Shown here: positions 13,080-23,079 of the stretch, one piece after another | Layout of the letters: each line of letters starts with the position of its first letter | Numbering within the stretch: the first letter of the stretch is position 1 | DNA from: Escallonia rubra | Lineage: Eukaryota > Streptophyta > Magnoliopsida > Escalloniales > Escalloniaceae | DNA: 64,000 bases | Direction of reading: 5' to 3' | Assembly: GCA_033065855.1 (NCBI GenBank) | Contig: JAVXUO010002977.1 | Coordinates: 61,873 to 125,872 of the forward strand | Position numbers and translations under genes: made by a program | Notes under the pieces: model-generated | Databases searched by the model: none | Told to the model about the DNA's origin: nothing | Seen by the model: the letters and a program-made list of their open reading frames with translations, nothing else

Positions 13080-14113
13080 AAAAATTGTGCTGATTTTGCC
13101 TTTCTTTCTCAAATAAAGCCTAAAAATATTTCTGAGGCTCTAAAAGATAATGGGTGGATTCTTGCCATGCAAGAAGAATTGAATCAATTTGAAAGAAGCA
13201 ATGTTTGGTCACTAGTCCCGCCTCCTGTTCAACAAAAGGTCATTGGCACCAAATGGGTTTTTCGAAACAAACTTGATGAAGATGGCCATATTGTTCGAAA
13301 CAAGGCTAGACTAGTAGCTCAAGGATACAATCAAGTTGAAGGGGTTGATTTCGGTGAAACTTTTGCCCCTGTTGCTCGACTTAAAGCTATCCGAATGCTC
13401 TTCGCATTTTCATGTCACATGAATTTCATACTCTTTCAAATAGACGTGAAAAGTGCCTTCTGGAATGGGGTAATTCAAGAGGAAGTTTTTGTTAAAAAAC
13501 CTCTCGGTTTTGAAAACTAAAAATACCCAATCGTGTTTTTAAATTAAAAAAGGCATTGTACGGTCTTAAACAAGCTACTCGAGCTTGGTACGATCGTCTT
13601 AACAGCTTTCTTATTGATCATGGATTCTCTCGTGGCAAAGTTGATACCACTCTTTTTACAAAATCTCGAAATCTTATTGTCCAAATATACGTTGATGAAA
13701 TCATTTTTGGAGCCACTAACAATGATATGTGCCAAGAGTTTGCTGAGAGTATGCCAGTAAATTCGAGATGAGTATGATGGAAGAACTTACATTTTTCCTC
13801 GGACTCCAAATCAAGCGATCGAAAGAGAGAATTTTCATCAATCAGTCAAAGTACACACGAGCGCTTTTGAAAAGGTTTGGTATGGATAATGCTAAACCTA
13901 GAGGTACCCCTATCTCTCTTAGTGTTAATCTTGTTAAAGATGAATATGGTAAAGAAGCTCTATCGTGGTATGATTGGTAGCTTACTTTATCTTACTGCCT
14001 CTAGACCTGACATAATGTTTAGTGTGTGCATCTGTGCCCGTTTTCAAGCTTGTTCCAAAGAATCACATCTCCCCCAGTTAAACGTATTCTTAAATACCTA
14101 TCTGGGACTATAA
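13080..14113 (+). pseudogene. Sirevirus reverse transcriptase, frameshifted and active-site mutated
   Basis: This is copia RT spread over at least four frames. Landmarks in order: NVWSLVPPP and GTKWVFRNKLDEDG (about 13200-13285), ARLVAQGYNQVEGVDFGETFAPVARL (13305-13385), DVKSAFWNG (13443-13470), YGLKQATRAWYDRL (13559-13600), YVDEIIFG (13688-13711), LTFFLGLQIKRS (13790-13822), and YRGMIGSLLYLTASRPDIMFS (13960-14020). The catalytic box reads Tyr-Val-Asp-Glu, so the second aspartate of the normal motif is lost. Frame breaks fall near 13520, 13760 and 13950. Confidence 0.92.
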
Positions 14114-14146
14114 ATTTAGGACTTTGTTAACCGCAAAATTATTCTT

Positions 14147-14625
14147 TTGATTTTTTTGGGTTTTCTAATTCTTATTATGCCGGATGTTTGGTTGATCGTA
14201 AAAGTACTAGTGGTACTTGCCAATTCCTTAGTGAAGCCTTGGTATCTTGGCACAGTGAGAAACAAACTTCTATTGCGCTTTCAACAGTTGAGGCGGAATA
14301 TGTTGCAGCTAACAATTATTGTGCTCAAGTTCTTTGGATCCCTCAAACCTTACGGGATTTTGGTGTTTCCTTAGATAATATTCCATCATGTGCAATAGTA
14401 GTAGCGTTATTGATATTAGTAAAAATCCAGTTCAACATTCTCACATAAAGCACATTGATATTCGTCACCACTTTCTTCGAAACAACGTTCAGAAAGGACT
14501 AATCAAACTCAAGAAAATAAGATCGGGAGATCAACTTGCAGACATTTTTACAAAAACCTTTAGATGAATCCATCTTTTGTTCCCTTTGTCATCGCTTAGG
14601 AATGTGTGATCTGAGCTGATTATTG
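14147..14625 (+). pseudogene. Sirevirus RNase H region
   Basis: The copia RNase H is read from VDRKSTSGTCQFL (14188-14230) and SWHSEKQTSIALSTVEAEYVAA (14245-14310). After a frame change it reaches HIDIRHHFLRNNVQKGLIKL (about 14452-14511) and DQLADIFTKTF (14529-14562). The domain is nearly full length but frameshifted. It marks the end of pol. The following 14630-15010 holds an AT-rich stretch with repeated TTCATTCGAATGAA-type palindromes. Confidence 0.88.
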
Positions 14626-14669
14626 TCCTAACATTTTTGTTTATTTTTATCTTCTTTTGATCTTTTTAG

Positions 14670-14935
14670 TCGAAGGAATTATTTTTTTTCGAATGGAAAG
14701 TTTTTCCTTCGAATGAAATATTTTCATTCGAATGGAACTATTCCTTTCCTTCAAGGTTGAAGCTTCTGTCCAATTTGGTCGAATGAAAACTCAGTTTTCA
14801 TTCAAATGAAACTGCTCTTTTCCTTCAAGGTTGAAGCTTCTGTCCAATTCGGTCGGTTTTCATTCGAACGAAAACTTTTCATTCGAATGAAAACTATTTT
14901 CATTCGAATGAAATCTTTCATCTATATAAAGCCTC
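14670..14935 (+). repeat. Palindromic ATTCGAAT motif cluster
   Basis: Between pol and the env-like ORF the palindrome TTCATTCGAATGAA and one-base variants occur at least six times, for example near 14715, 14876 and 14895. Related TTTCATTCGA motifs also occur in the LTRs just upstream of the TATA box. Clusters of palindromes are a known feature of Sirevirus genomes. What binds them here is unknown. Confidence 0.6.
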
Positions 14936-15016
14936 TCTTTTTTCACTGTTTACTTTTCACAGCTTACGGTAAAAAAAAATTTCCTCACTTCTTGCCTTCT
15001 TTCAACTCATTCTACT

Positions 15017-15757
15017 ATGGATCCATCCACGCGCCGTTCTCGCAGTCATCGTCGCCTTGTGTTGCAAGAAATGTCCGAAAATTCACCTGAGATTCTTCCT
15101 GCCCCATCACGTCGCAACACACGTGCTGCTACTCAGGCTGCACCGATTCCCTCACCTGCTTGTGCCAACCTACCATCCACCGCTCCCCAAACTACTGTAG
15201 GTACTGCTACTCCTCCTCCTTCTTCTTCTGCTCCTTCCTCCTCTTCTGATCCACCACCTACCTGCCCTCCATCCACATGTCTGTACCTTTCACCCACAGG
15301 CATGCTCCACATACCACATTTTTTTGAAACTGCTGAAGACCAAATCACTTTTTATACGAACTTTGTCAATTGGGAGGTGGTTCTTGGTCGCCCTAGCGAC
15401 CTTGAACTTATGACGCAACTTGGTGTCATGCCATTTTTTGAACGAATGGGGTGTACATATCTCTTGTCGCCTCCCTCTGTCTATTATCCCCACTTGATCC
15501 ACATGTTTTATCCTAACATGACTTTTAACTCCGTTGCCTCCACATTTTTTGTGACTTACGTAAATGGGGTCACTATTCGCCTCGATGCTACCACATTGGC
15601 ACAAATCCTCGATTTCACCGACCAATCTTCCCTTGTCGCTTTTCCGGCAACACTTGGTGCACTCGTGGCATTTTCACCCCTCTCCAACAAACGCAAACTA
15701 TACTCAACAATCCTTTTATTACTCGAGTCCGAAAACCTAGTGAACTATCCCCCTTAA
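15017..15757 (+). CDS. Env-like / plant-transposon-domain ORF of Sirevirus (5' part)
   Basis: A 246-codon ORF starts with ATG about 400 bp after pol in the same orientation, the position of the env-like gene in Sireviruses. Residues 1-95 are Ser/Pro/Thr-rich and probably disordered. From about residue 100 it carries the globular region I associate with the putative plant transposon protein domain (FYTNFVNWEVVLGR, then SVASTFFVTYVNGVTIRLDATTLAQILDF). The frame closes with TAA at 15757. Matching sequence continues in other frames to about 16040 (HLSFGLLLTR in 15784-15996), so this is the truncated front of a longer protein. No clear signal peptide or fusion peptide is visible. Its function is unknown even in intact elements. 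Confidence 0.72.
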   Translation: MDPSTRRSRSHRRLVLQEMSENSPEILPAPSRRNTRAATQAAPIPSPACANLPSTAPQTTVGTATPPPSSSAPSSSSDPPPTCPPSTCLYLSPTGMLHIPHFFETAEDQITFYTNFVNWEVVLGRPSDLELMTQLGVMPFFERMGCTYLLSPPSVYYPHLIHMFYPNMTFNSVASTFFVTYVNGVTIRLDATTLAQILDFTDQSSLVAFPATLGALVAFSPLSNKRKLYSTILLLLESENLVNYPP

Positions 15758-16038
15758 ACATTACGGGCATAATTTTACATGTTATGGCTGCCCATAAAAA
15801 TAAATCTTCTGCTCATCTTTCTTTTGGTCTTCTTCTAACTAGAGTTTTAAATATTTCAACGTTCCCCTTCCAACAGCTATCTCGGAATGCGTCTCTCATC
15901 ACAATATGCATATTCTTCAAGCTACTTCTCTTCGTCGTGCGGGATTTACCATTCGCACCGACCCAGTTACTCATATTCATTCTCTTAAGCGGGTAGCACC
16001 CTCTGAGTCACCTGACAAACCTAAGTCAACTCATGCTC
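15758..16038 (+). pseudogene. Continuation of env-like ORF, frameshifted
   Basis: After the stop at 15757, coding-like sequence continues in other frames. The next stretch (15784-15996) keeps a HKNKSSAHLSFGLLLTRVL block expected downstream in this domain. It is cut at 16043 by the nested solo LTR. The ORF resumes after it at 17225. Confidence 0.55.
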
Positions 16039-16043
16039 ATGTT

Positions 16044-17219
16044 TGATGACTTGTTGTTTTTGATGATTTCAGACTTATCTTATCTAACATTAATCTGACA
16101 ATATTATTAAAGTTAAAACATTTCAGGTTTTATTTTAATCAAACAAAGACATAATCTTGACATGGATGACAGAGACTTTGCACGACTTTGACATGGATGA
16201 CAAAGACTTTGGACTTGTTTGGACTCAAGTTTTGGACTACAGATGAAGATGCAAAATCTTGAAGTACACTTTTTCTTGACTAGTTTTTCTTTAAGTCTTT
16301 CTTAAAAGATCTGACATAAATTCTAATAAAGAACGAAGCCAAGATTTTTAGTCGAAGTCAAGTTTTTTAGTCGAAACCAAAATGTTTTAGTCGAAGCTAA
16401 AGCTTTGAGTCGAAGCTGTGACTTTCAGTCGAAGCTGCGACTTTCAGTCGAAGCCAAGACTTTCAGTCGAAGCTAAGACTTTCAGTCGAAGCTAAGACTT
16501 TCAGTCGAAGCTGTGACTTTCAGTCGAAGTCAAGATTTTCAGTCGAAGCCAAATGTTTTAGTCGAAGCCAAGACTTTCAGTCGAAGGCAAGACTTTTAGT
16601 CGAAGCCAAAAAGTTTTAGTCGAATCCTTCTTGTTTGGTTTTTCTTCCTAACGATCCTCTATTTCCTTCCTGTATAAATAGGGAATCCGTTAGAGCATTT
16701 ATTACCTTTTTCTCTCGCGCAAATTTTTACTCTGAAAAACTCTCTCATCTCAATCTCTTATTCTTATCAATTATCTTTTGAGTGAGTTTACCTTTGAGAA
16801 AGTTCTGTGTAAGCTTCTTGGTTTTGTTCTTGAAAGGATATAGATCTTCCCACCTAAGAAGGCTTAGCTTTAAAACTTTCATTGTACTATCTGCTCAAGA
16901 AGGAGCCTGTTTATTGTATTCAAATTGTAATCTCTTTTCATTTGTAATCTGTTGGAAACCTTGGAAGGGTTTCGGATATTGTACTGAGGTTTGAGCTAGC
17001 ACCCGAAGTTAGTTGTTTAGTGAAAGGCTTGATTAGGTCTCCCTTGTGTGGAGTGCTCAGGGACTAGACGTAGGCTGGTGGGGCCGAACCAATATAAATC
17101 TCTGTGTTAAACTTGTTACTGTTATATCCATCTTTACATTGTAATCTTAATTTTTAAATTCAAACTCTAAGTTGTAGAACACCTATTCACCCCCCTCTAG
17201 GTGTATTTAGGGACCTACA
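16044..17219 (+). mobile_element. Nested Sirevirus-family solo LTR
   Basis: The segment begins TGATGACTTG and ends CCTACA. It is flanked by ATGTT (16039-16043) and ATGTC (17220-17224), a 5-bp target duplication with one change. Its layout repeats that of the host element's LTRs: an internal 19-bp GTCGAAG repeat block (16325-16630), TATAAATA at 16673-16680, then GTGAGTTTACCTTTGAGAAA-like and TGTTGGAAACCTTGGAAGGG-like blocks and a C-run before CTAGGTG. It is clearly diverged from them, so it is a sister subfamily. No internal region accompanies it, so it is a solo LTR left by LTR-LTR recombination. Confidence 0.88.
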
Positions 17220-17224
17220 ATGTC

Positions 17225-17872
17225 CCCCTCTTTGTCGCACTTCTGCCGATTGATCCTTCTCCCTCAGCACCCCGTCAGCCCACTGACCCTTCCTCTTTTG
17301 CACCATGTCAGCCCACTGACCCTTCCTCTTCAGCACCACATCTGCCCACCCCACCTCACCCTTCTTACCTTCTTTTCAGTTCCCTCCTAATTTTTTAAAC
17401 CCACATTTTGATGAATTTTTATCTTCTGACACCTCTGACCTTTTTAAGTAGCTTTGTCGTCTCTCCAACACCGTTCAGCTCATCCTTGACTCCCAAACCA
17501 CTTTAGCCACTTATGTCACTGCCAATCGCACCGCCCTTCTTAACCAGCTCTCTTCCCTTCAGCAGTCCTCAGCCCAGCTCCTCTCCAATCAAATTGATTT
17601 TCATACCCTTCTCAACGATCTTGTTTCCAATATCTCTCCCCTTCCTCTTAACCACATCCCCATTTTGGAATGTTTGAATCGCATGTAGCAGAACCTCCAA
17701 CGCCAACAGGATGCCGCCGTTCGTGCTCATCGTTGCCAGTCTTATCTCACTACCAGCATACTGACTGAGTAGAACCGCTGCCTAGCACATCAGATTTTTT
17801 ATCAAGCACATGGATTCCTGGTCACTAGTCCCGACATCTTTCCCTCTCATCACACTTGCACCGAAGGTGAAT
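17225..17872 (+). pseudogene. Env-like ORF, 3' part with coiled-coil
   Basis: Sequence after the solo LTR begins with a short Pro-rich tandem (PSSFAPCQPTDPSSSAP, three units of about 36 bp at 17256-17345). It continues in another frame into a leucine/glutamine-rich helical stretch (TALLNQLSSLQQSSAQLLSNQ, then LECLNRM and LQRQQDAAVRAHRCQSYLTTS). This looks like a coiled coil. In-frame stops (about 17448, 17685 and 17768) break it. Position and composition fit the C-terminal half of the Sirevirus env-like protein. Confidence 0.6.
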
Positions 17873-18049
17873 AATGGTTTTTCAATCCCAACCTTCCGTA
17901 CAACCCCCCATGCCGCGATCACCACATGTGNTGGAAGTAGTCAAGATCCCTACTTCTGATCTTTCTCCGGCTATAGATCCTTCTTCGTCTGCACAGGGTG
18001 CCCGTCGTCGACGTTAGCCATTTTTTTTTCTGATAGGATTTTCCCTCTT

Positions 18050-18229
18050 TTTGATTTGACAAAGGGGAGAACATTCTTATTGGTATCTTTTATATTTATT
18101 AAACTACAATTTTTGAATATATTAAATCAGTTCATCAATTATTTGTTTTATTGTGAATGCTTATCTGATTCAGGGGGAGTATATTACTTTTTATGAGATT
18201 AATGTTGTCATCATCAAAAAAAGGGAGAT
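18050..18229 (+). other. Polypurine tracts preceding 3' LTR
   Basis: Purine runs at 18059-18069 (ACAAAGGGGAG), 18171-18178 (CAGGGGGAG) and 18214-18228 (AAAAAAAGGGAGA) precede the 3' LTR. The last abuts the LTR and is the likely plus-strand primer. Several PPT-like runs in this region are a reported Sirevirus trait. Confidence 0.75.
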
Positions 18230-19418
18230 TGTTGACTTTAAAAGTCAAAGTTGTATTATTTTGATGATTCCAAGTTTATTGTCTCTAACATTAATCTAAC
18301 ACCACTGTTAAAATATTTCAGGACCAATCATAATAAAACAAAACATGGAATATCCCTTGGTCAAAAAGGTGGACTTGAACGTAGACTTGGACGTGGACCG
18401 GATCTGGACTTGGGACTTCACTTTATTTTCTCTTATTGTAATTTTTCTAAGTTTTTCTTAAAGATCTTCCCGAAAATTCAGTAAAGAACTAAACCAAGAA
18501 ATTTTCTCTCAGATGAGTTTTCATCCGAATTGATCCTTCAGACTCTTCTTGTCAAGTGTTAAAAATACTTTTCAGTCGAAGCCAAACTTTTCAGTCGAAG
18601 CAAAAGTTTTCGGTCGAAGCCAAACTTTTCAGTCGAAGCAAAAGTTTTCGGTCGAAGTCAAAGTTTTTGGTCGAAGCTAAAACTTTCAGTCGAAGCCAAA
18701 CTTTTCGGTCGAAGCAAAGTTTTCATTCGACTCAATCTTTCGGTGGCTCTAAATCAACTCTGCTCTATCATTTCATTCGACCGAAATCTTCAGCGGTATT
18801 TTTCATTCGAATGAATCTTTATGTCATCCATTTTCAACGGTCATATTTTCTTCAAGTATAAAAAGGGACTCCTTGAGCATTTATTGAAACCTCTTCAATC
18901 TCTGAAAAATCTCTCTTATTCTTCTGAAAAGACTCTCTCATCTTATTTCTTACTTTTAATACTTTTCTTTGAGTGAGTTCATACTTTGAGAAATTGAGGA
19001 GCAAGCTTCCTGGTTTAATTCTTGAAAGGTTTCAGATCTTCTCACCTAAAAAAAACTTTACTTTTATAATATTCATTGTAACATCTACTCGTAGAAGAGT
19101 GTGCATTGTAATTCAACTGTATTCTATTTTTCACCTGTAATTGTTGGAAACCTTAAAGGGTTTTGGATCTGTACTGCGGTTTATGTTAGCACCCGAAGCT
19201 AGCTGCTTAGTGAAAGGCTCGAGTAGGTCTACCTTGTGTGGAGTGCTCAGGGACTGGACGTAGGCTGGTGGGGCCGAACCAGTATAAATCTCTGTGTTGA
19301 TTTATATTTACTGTTTCTGTTATTACATTGTAAATTAAGTTTTAAATTTATGCTCTAAGTTGTAAACATCTATTCACATGCCCCCCCCCCCCCCCTAGGT
19401 GTGTTTTAAGGACCTACA
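18230..19418 (+). repeat. Sirevirus 3' LTR
   Basis: It begins TGTTGACTTT, ends CCTACA, and matches the 5' LTR. A TATA box lies at 18857 and GTCGAAG repeats at 18560-18730. A poly-C run at about 19380-19395 precedes CTAGGTG. Small indels relative to the 5' copy include about 12 extra bases near 18384. Confidence 0.92.
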
Positions 19419-19423
19419 ATATT

Positions 19424-19830
19424 CTGGCTAAGGGTTCCCTGTGATCTCGCTTCGACACCGTTCGTGGTAACTTCTGTATTTTTGTATAGGGACTCCATGT
19501 GATTCCAGTTTCACGACAATTGTCTTGTCGTTCATGGTTAGCATCGTCTGCCTGTATTTTTGTCTAGGGCTTCCTGTCAATATCCTCTCACAATAGTCGT
19601 GATAGTGTCCATTTTTCGTTCACATGTTTTAGCGCATGCATTTCTTCTAGGGGCTCCTTATGATTCCCTTCTACTGACAATTAGGATAATGTCTTTTCTT
19701 CTTTGGTTAGTCCATGGTGCTACGATTCCTTCTTCATGCATTTTATTCAGGGGCTCCTTGTGATTCTCTTTTATTGACAGTCAGGATAATATCTGACCTT
19801 GTCTGGTTAGTCCTTTAAACGGTGAGTTTC
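19424..19830 (+). repeat. Degenerate tandem array, right part
   Basis: Five more copies of the GGGCTCC..GTGATTCC motif of 7690-8472 start near 19430, 19488, 19568, 19652 and 19748. They are about 60-95 bp apart. The array was split by the Sirevirus insertion at the GTATT target. Confidence 0.7.
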
Positions 19831-20099
19831 TTCTGCATGTATTTTGTCTAGTCTGTGTCTTTGTCTCATCTAAGTCTATGTCTTAGGAGTCTACTTCTTG
19901 ACCTTAGTAGTCAAAAGAGTTTTTCTTTTTAAGGAAAAACAACAACAGCAGAGTATATAGATATGTATAAAAGTTAACAATTAAAAAAGAAAACAAAACA
20001 AAATCTGAGTTTTGCTGTGACTTTTCAGTCATGCTCTTTATCTTTCTACTAAAAGAGTCAATTTATCATGTCAGCCCTTCACTTGTCATTCTCTCTTAA

Positions 20100-20400
20100 T
20101 CCAGGTCTATGTCTGAGGGTATTTGACCCCAATCATGGTCGGTACGTGCAACGCACGTATATTCTTCTTTACAAATCAAGTTTGAACTACATTCGGCTTG
20201 ATCCCTTCGGATGAGAGTATGTAGGCAACCTTCGTTGGGTGCAACCATGTCTAATCAAGTCTATGCCCGAGGGTAGTTAACCCGCAACTCAGGTCAGTAC
20301 GTGAAGGTCACGCACAGTCTCAATTTCCCAACACAGATCTATGTTCGAGGGTAGAAACCCTCAATTCAAGTTGACATGCGAATATCGTGTACCTTACTCT
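20100..20400 (+). repeat. Three-copy imperfect repeat
   Basis: Three segments each carry CTATGTCTGAGGGTA-like text, a CAATCATGGTCGGTACGTG-like block, and a CACGCAC end. They start near 20106, 20262 and 20340. The first two are separated by the Tat/Ogre-like TACGTAGGCAACC module. They are probably decayed UTR repeats of a gypsy element. Confidence 0.4.
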
Positions 20401-20419
20401 ATGCAGTCCCAGATTTGTT

Positions 20420-20925
20420 TTCCATATTCCTAGATGACCAACCGTCGTTACTGTTGGCTTAGGCATATAGGGAAGCGTCCTTATAGCTAAGTGACCAATC
20501 GTCGTTACTATTGGCTATGGCTCTTAGACATTACTTTTTAGTATCCTTAGACAACCAATCATTGTTACTGTTGGTTACGACTTATAAGGATGCGCCTTGT
20601 GCCTAAGCGACCAATCGTCGTTACTATTGACTTGGGCTCTTAGACACGATTTCTCAATTTCTTTAAGCAACCAATTGTTGTTACTATTGGCTCCGACTCT
20701 TAAGGCAATGAGTTTTTCTGGTCCTAGTTCCAGTTCCATCTCATGCTCCAATATTCTTAGACGACCAATTGTTGTTACCATTGACTCTAGGTTCTAAGAA
20801 TACACTTCTTACATAGCGACCAATCATTGTTATTGTTGGCTCAGGCTCCAGAGAAGGTCCAATTTCACTCTTTTTTTTGTTGGTATTACTTGAGGACCAA
20901 TTGTTGTTACTATTGGCCCGACTTT
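20420..20925 (+). repeat. Minisatellite of about 55-65 bp, eight copies
   Basis: The core GACCAATCGTCGTTACTATT recurs with changes near 20426, 20491, 20551, 20609, 20665, 20760, 20815 and 20892. Each copy is followed by GGCT..GACTCTTAGAC-like text. Spacing is mostly 55-65 bp, with longer gaps around the sixth and eighth copies. It lies just upstream of a Tat/Ogre-like LTR; internal tandem repeats are common in that lineage. Minus-strand ORFs across it are products of the repeat. Confidence 0.75.
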
Positions 20926-21131
20926 GAGTGATATCTCTGCCATTCGAACTATGTTGGTCTGATTTCCTTCCAGGGATACAAAGAAAACCTTGCAGAGGTT
21001 CGACCTCATATTTGTGTGTGTCTTTGAGTCGGTCTTGAGACATGTGATCCTTTTTCCATATTCCTACTACAAAATTGTGCTGTGTTTATGGTGATGTTCG
21101 CTCGCGTGCAAGCTCCGTCACCGAACGGCTC

Positions 21132-22384
21132 TGTAGACACCTCATTTTAAAAAAAATAAACATTGGGTTTTATTATTTATTAAAGTGCATTGTTAAGTGT
21201 AGACCTAGTAATGTGACCTAATTAATTAATTTAGTCCAGTCTAGTTTAATTATCCAAGTCTAGTCTAGTTGTATGTCTTGTTCATCAGTTCAGTCCAATT
21301 GTGTCAAGCCCAGCCTGTTTAGCCCAAATTAATTAGGCCTAGTCCATTGGATAACTAGCCTAGTTAGTTAGGTTTAACCCACAGTAAAGTCAAGTGATTC
21401 TGATTGATTAGATGGCTTGGCAATATCTTGTGATTAATCATTGATATATGTGATTAATCCTTGATTAATATGAAATCTAGAGATATTTTTGAATCTGGTT
21501 CATCACACCTGTATTTTTAGAGATAATTACCAAATTAGGGGCAGATAATGTCCCAAAATTTGGGAAAATATTTTTTAGGTGAATCGGCCGGTTAGTCGAA
21601 AATCAGTTGACTTTTTTTAAGTTTCGAATTTTCATCAAATATTCAGCTCTATCACCAAATTACAGACGAGATAGTCATCCTTATCATTTTTTATGCCCAG
21701 ACCTTTATAAATAGGGTATTTGGGCTATATTTTCAAGGGACAAGCTTTTCCTCCCTGAAGCTTTTGTACCATTTATTTCATAGAAGTGGTAGATCATCTC
21801 TAAGGGGAATTCAGCACTTCACATTCACTTTTATATACACAAGTTACAGGCATCATGGATTCATCATAAGGAGTTTCGAAGTTTTCTAAGCCACCGCCTT
21901 CTTGAGGTACATTTCCAGTTTTTTACCTTCACTTAGATAATAATGGTCTAGAGCGTCTCCTACTTTTTGTAGTCACATTTCTCTTCAGAAATATAAAAGA
22001 AGTGGTTTACATTTCTTTGTCTACGTCTAGGCTCGAACTATAGACTACTTCCTTTAGGACCAGTGTCGATTTACGGTGGTTTTGATTCTGATTAGTCCGA
22101 TCGGATACGTAAGCCACTTCGTCCTTGCTGTCGAGTTCAAGCCAAAACAATAAATATTAACTTAGGGTGAGTCTTCTTGTATTTTGCATGCTACGTGTTC
22201 TTTAGGCCCAAAATTATTAAAAACGAAGTAAAGACTGAAAAGGCGCGGCGGGTGCCTAACACCTTCCCGTTGCGTAACTTAGTCCCCGGACCCCTCTCTA
22301 AGTTTCGAGAGGCTAGTCATCCTTTTGAACACTTTAGAGTCATTTTAAGGTTTTTCTTATAGTTTTTAGCTTAAATTAAATAAG
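21132..22384 (+). mobile_element. Tat/Ogre-like Ty3-gypsy LTR followed by PBS
   Basis: The segment starts TGTAGACACC and ends just before TGGCGACTCC (22386-22395), which I recognise as the primer-binding-site type of Tat/Ogre elements. A core promoter TATAAATA lies at 21706-21713. The module GATCGGATACGTAAGCCACTT (near 22098) is typical of the LTR interior. No clean CA end is visible and no second LTR is seen in the window, so this is the 5' LTR of a truncated element. Confidence 0.6.
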
Positions 22385-22385
22385 A

Positions 22386-23075
22386 TGGCGACTCCATAAA
22401 ATCCTTCTGGGGATTTTTCCAAGGCGGTGCCCGACAGTATTGCATGTTTCGGGCACTTAGAGTAATATGCTTTCTAATTATTATAACTTTCCATTTGCGT
22501 ATATACATATTTTCAGCATAAATGAATTGATTTTTAAGTTAATTTGTGTTTATACCTGGTGAAGGTTTCTTTTACTCAAGGACGTGCTGGTTGTTTTATT
22601 CTTTTTTGCCATATTTGGCTGTCAAGCTTTGAAGCTCTGGGTTTGCCAAATTTTGCTGTTGGTGTGAGGATAGCATTAAGGATTTGTAAGCGATCAGGTC
22701 TTGACCAGTACGGAAGACCATTCTAATAGATTTAGGGTCTTTCAATGGACTTCCTTGAAGAGGTGAACGTAAGCTTCAAGATAATTCGAGTGGAACATTT
22801 TAAATCTCAATTGTCAAGTATCTTTAAACCTTTCTCTTTTTACTTTATTGCCTTATACTTGTTGCCAGATTGGTTAATTTACGTAACTGATATAGTCACT
22901 TTGAGATGCATTGCTTGGGAAATACAAATCTTGAAGTTGTTACTCATTTGATCGTCAAAATTGCTTGTGGCTTTATACTAATTTCTTGAGTAGTTTTAAA
23001 TCCTTATTCAAACCCGCCCGAGGTTATTTTGTTCGTTTCATTGTTGTTCTCTAAGCAAAATATTTTGACTATATA
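22386..23075 (+). other. PBS and 5' internal remnant of Tat/Ogre-like element
   Basis: TGGCGACTCC is followed by a GGGGATTTTTCCAAGGCGG block, then by a leader matching 5785-5870 (starting 22510). No gag frame is recovered. Short ORFs at 22544-22951 show no domain. The sequence then gives way to a minus-strand pol remnant. Confidence 0.45.
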
Positions 23076-23079
23076 TTAA

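Larger units (their letters stand above)
8473..19418 (+). mobile_element. Ty1-copia Sirevirus-type LTR retrotransposon, decayed, with nested solo LTR
   Basis: This is a complete but dead element of about 10.9 kb including a 1.2-kb nested LTR. In order: 5' LTR 8473-9721, tRNA-iMet PBS, gag with UBN2-like domain and two zinc knuckles, protease, integrase, reverse transcriptase, RNase H, an env-like ORF, three purine tracts and the 3' LTR 18230-19418. The gag-protease-integrase-RT order is Ty1-copia. The initiator-Met PBS, long LTRs, extra ORF after pol and repeated purine tracts are Sirevirus hallmarks. The 5-bp flanks are GTATT (8468-8472) and ATATT (19419-19423), a target duplication with one change. 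The LTRs differ at roughly one site in ten in the parts I compared by eye, so the insertion is old. Confidence 0.93.

Noticed and set aside
20575..21043. Minus-strand ORFs with repeated NNNW motifs
   Set aside because: The apparent peptide repeats come from the 55-65 bp minisatellite; no family match or start context.
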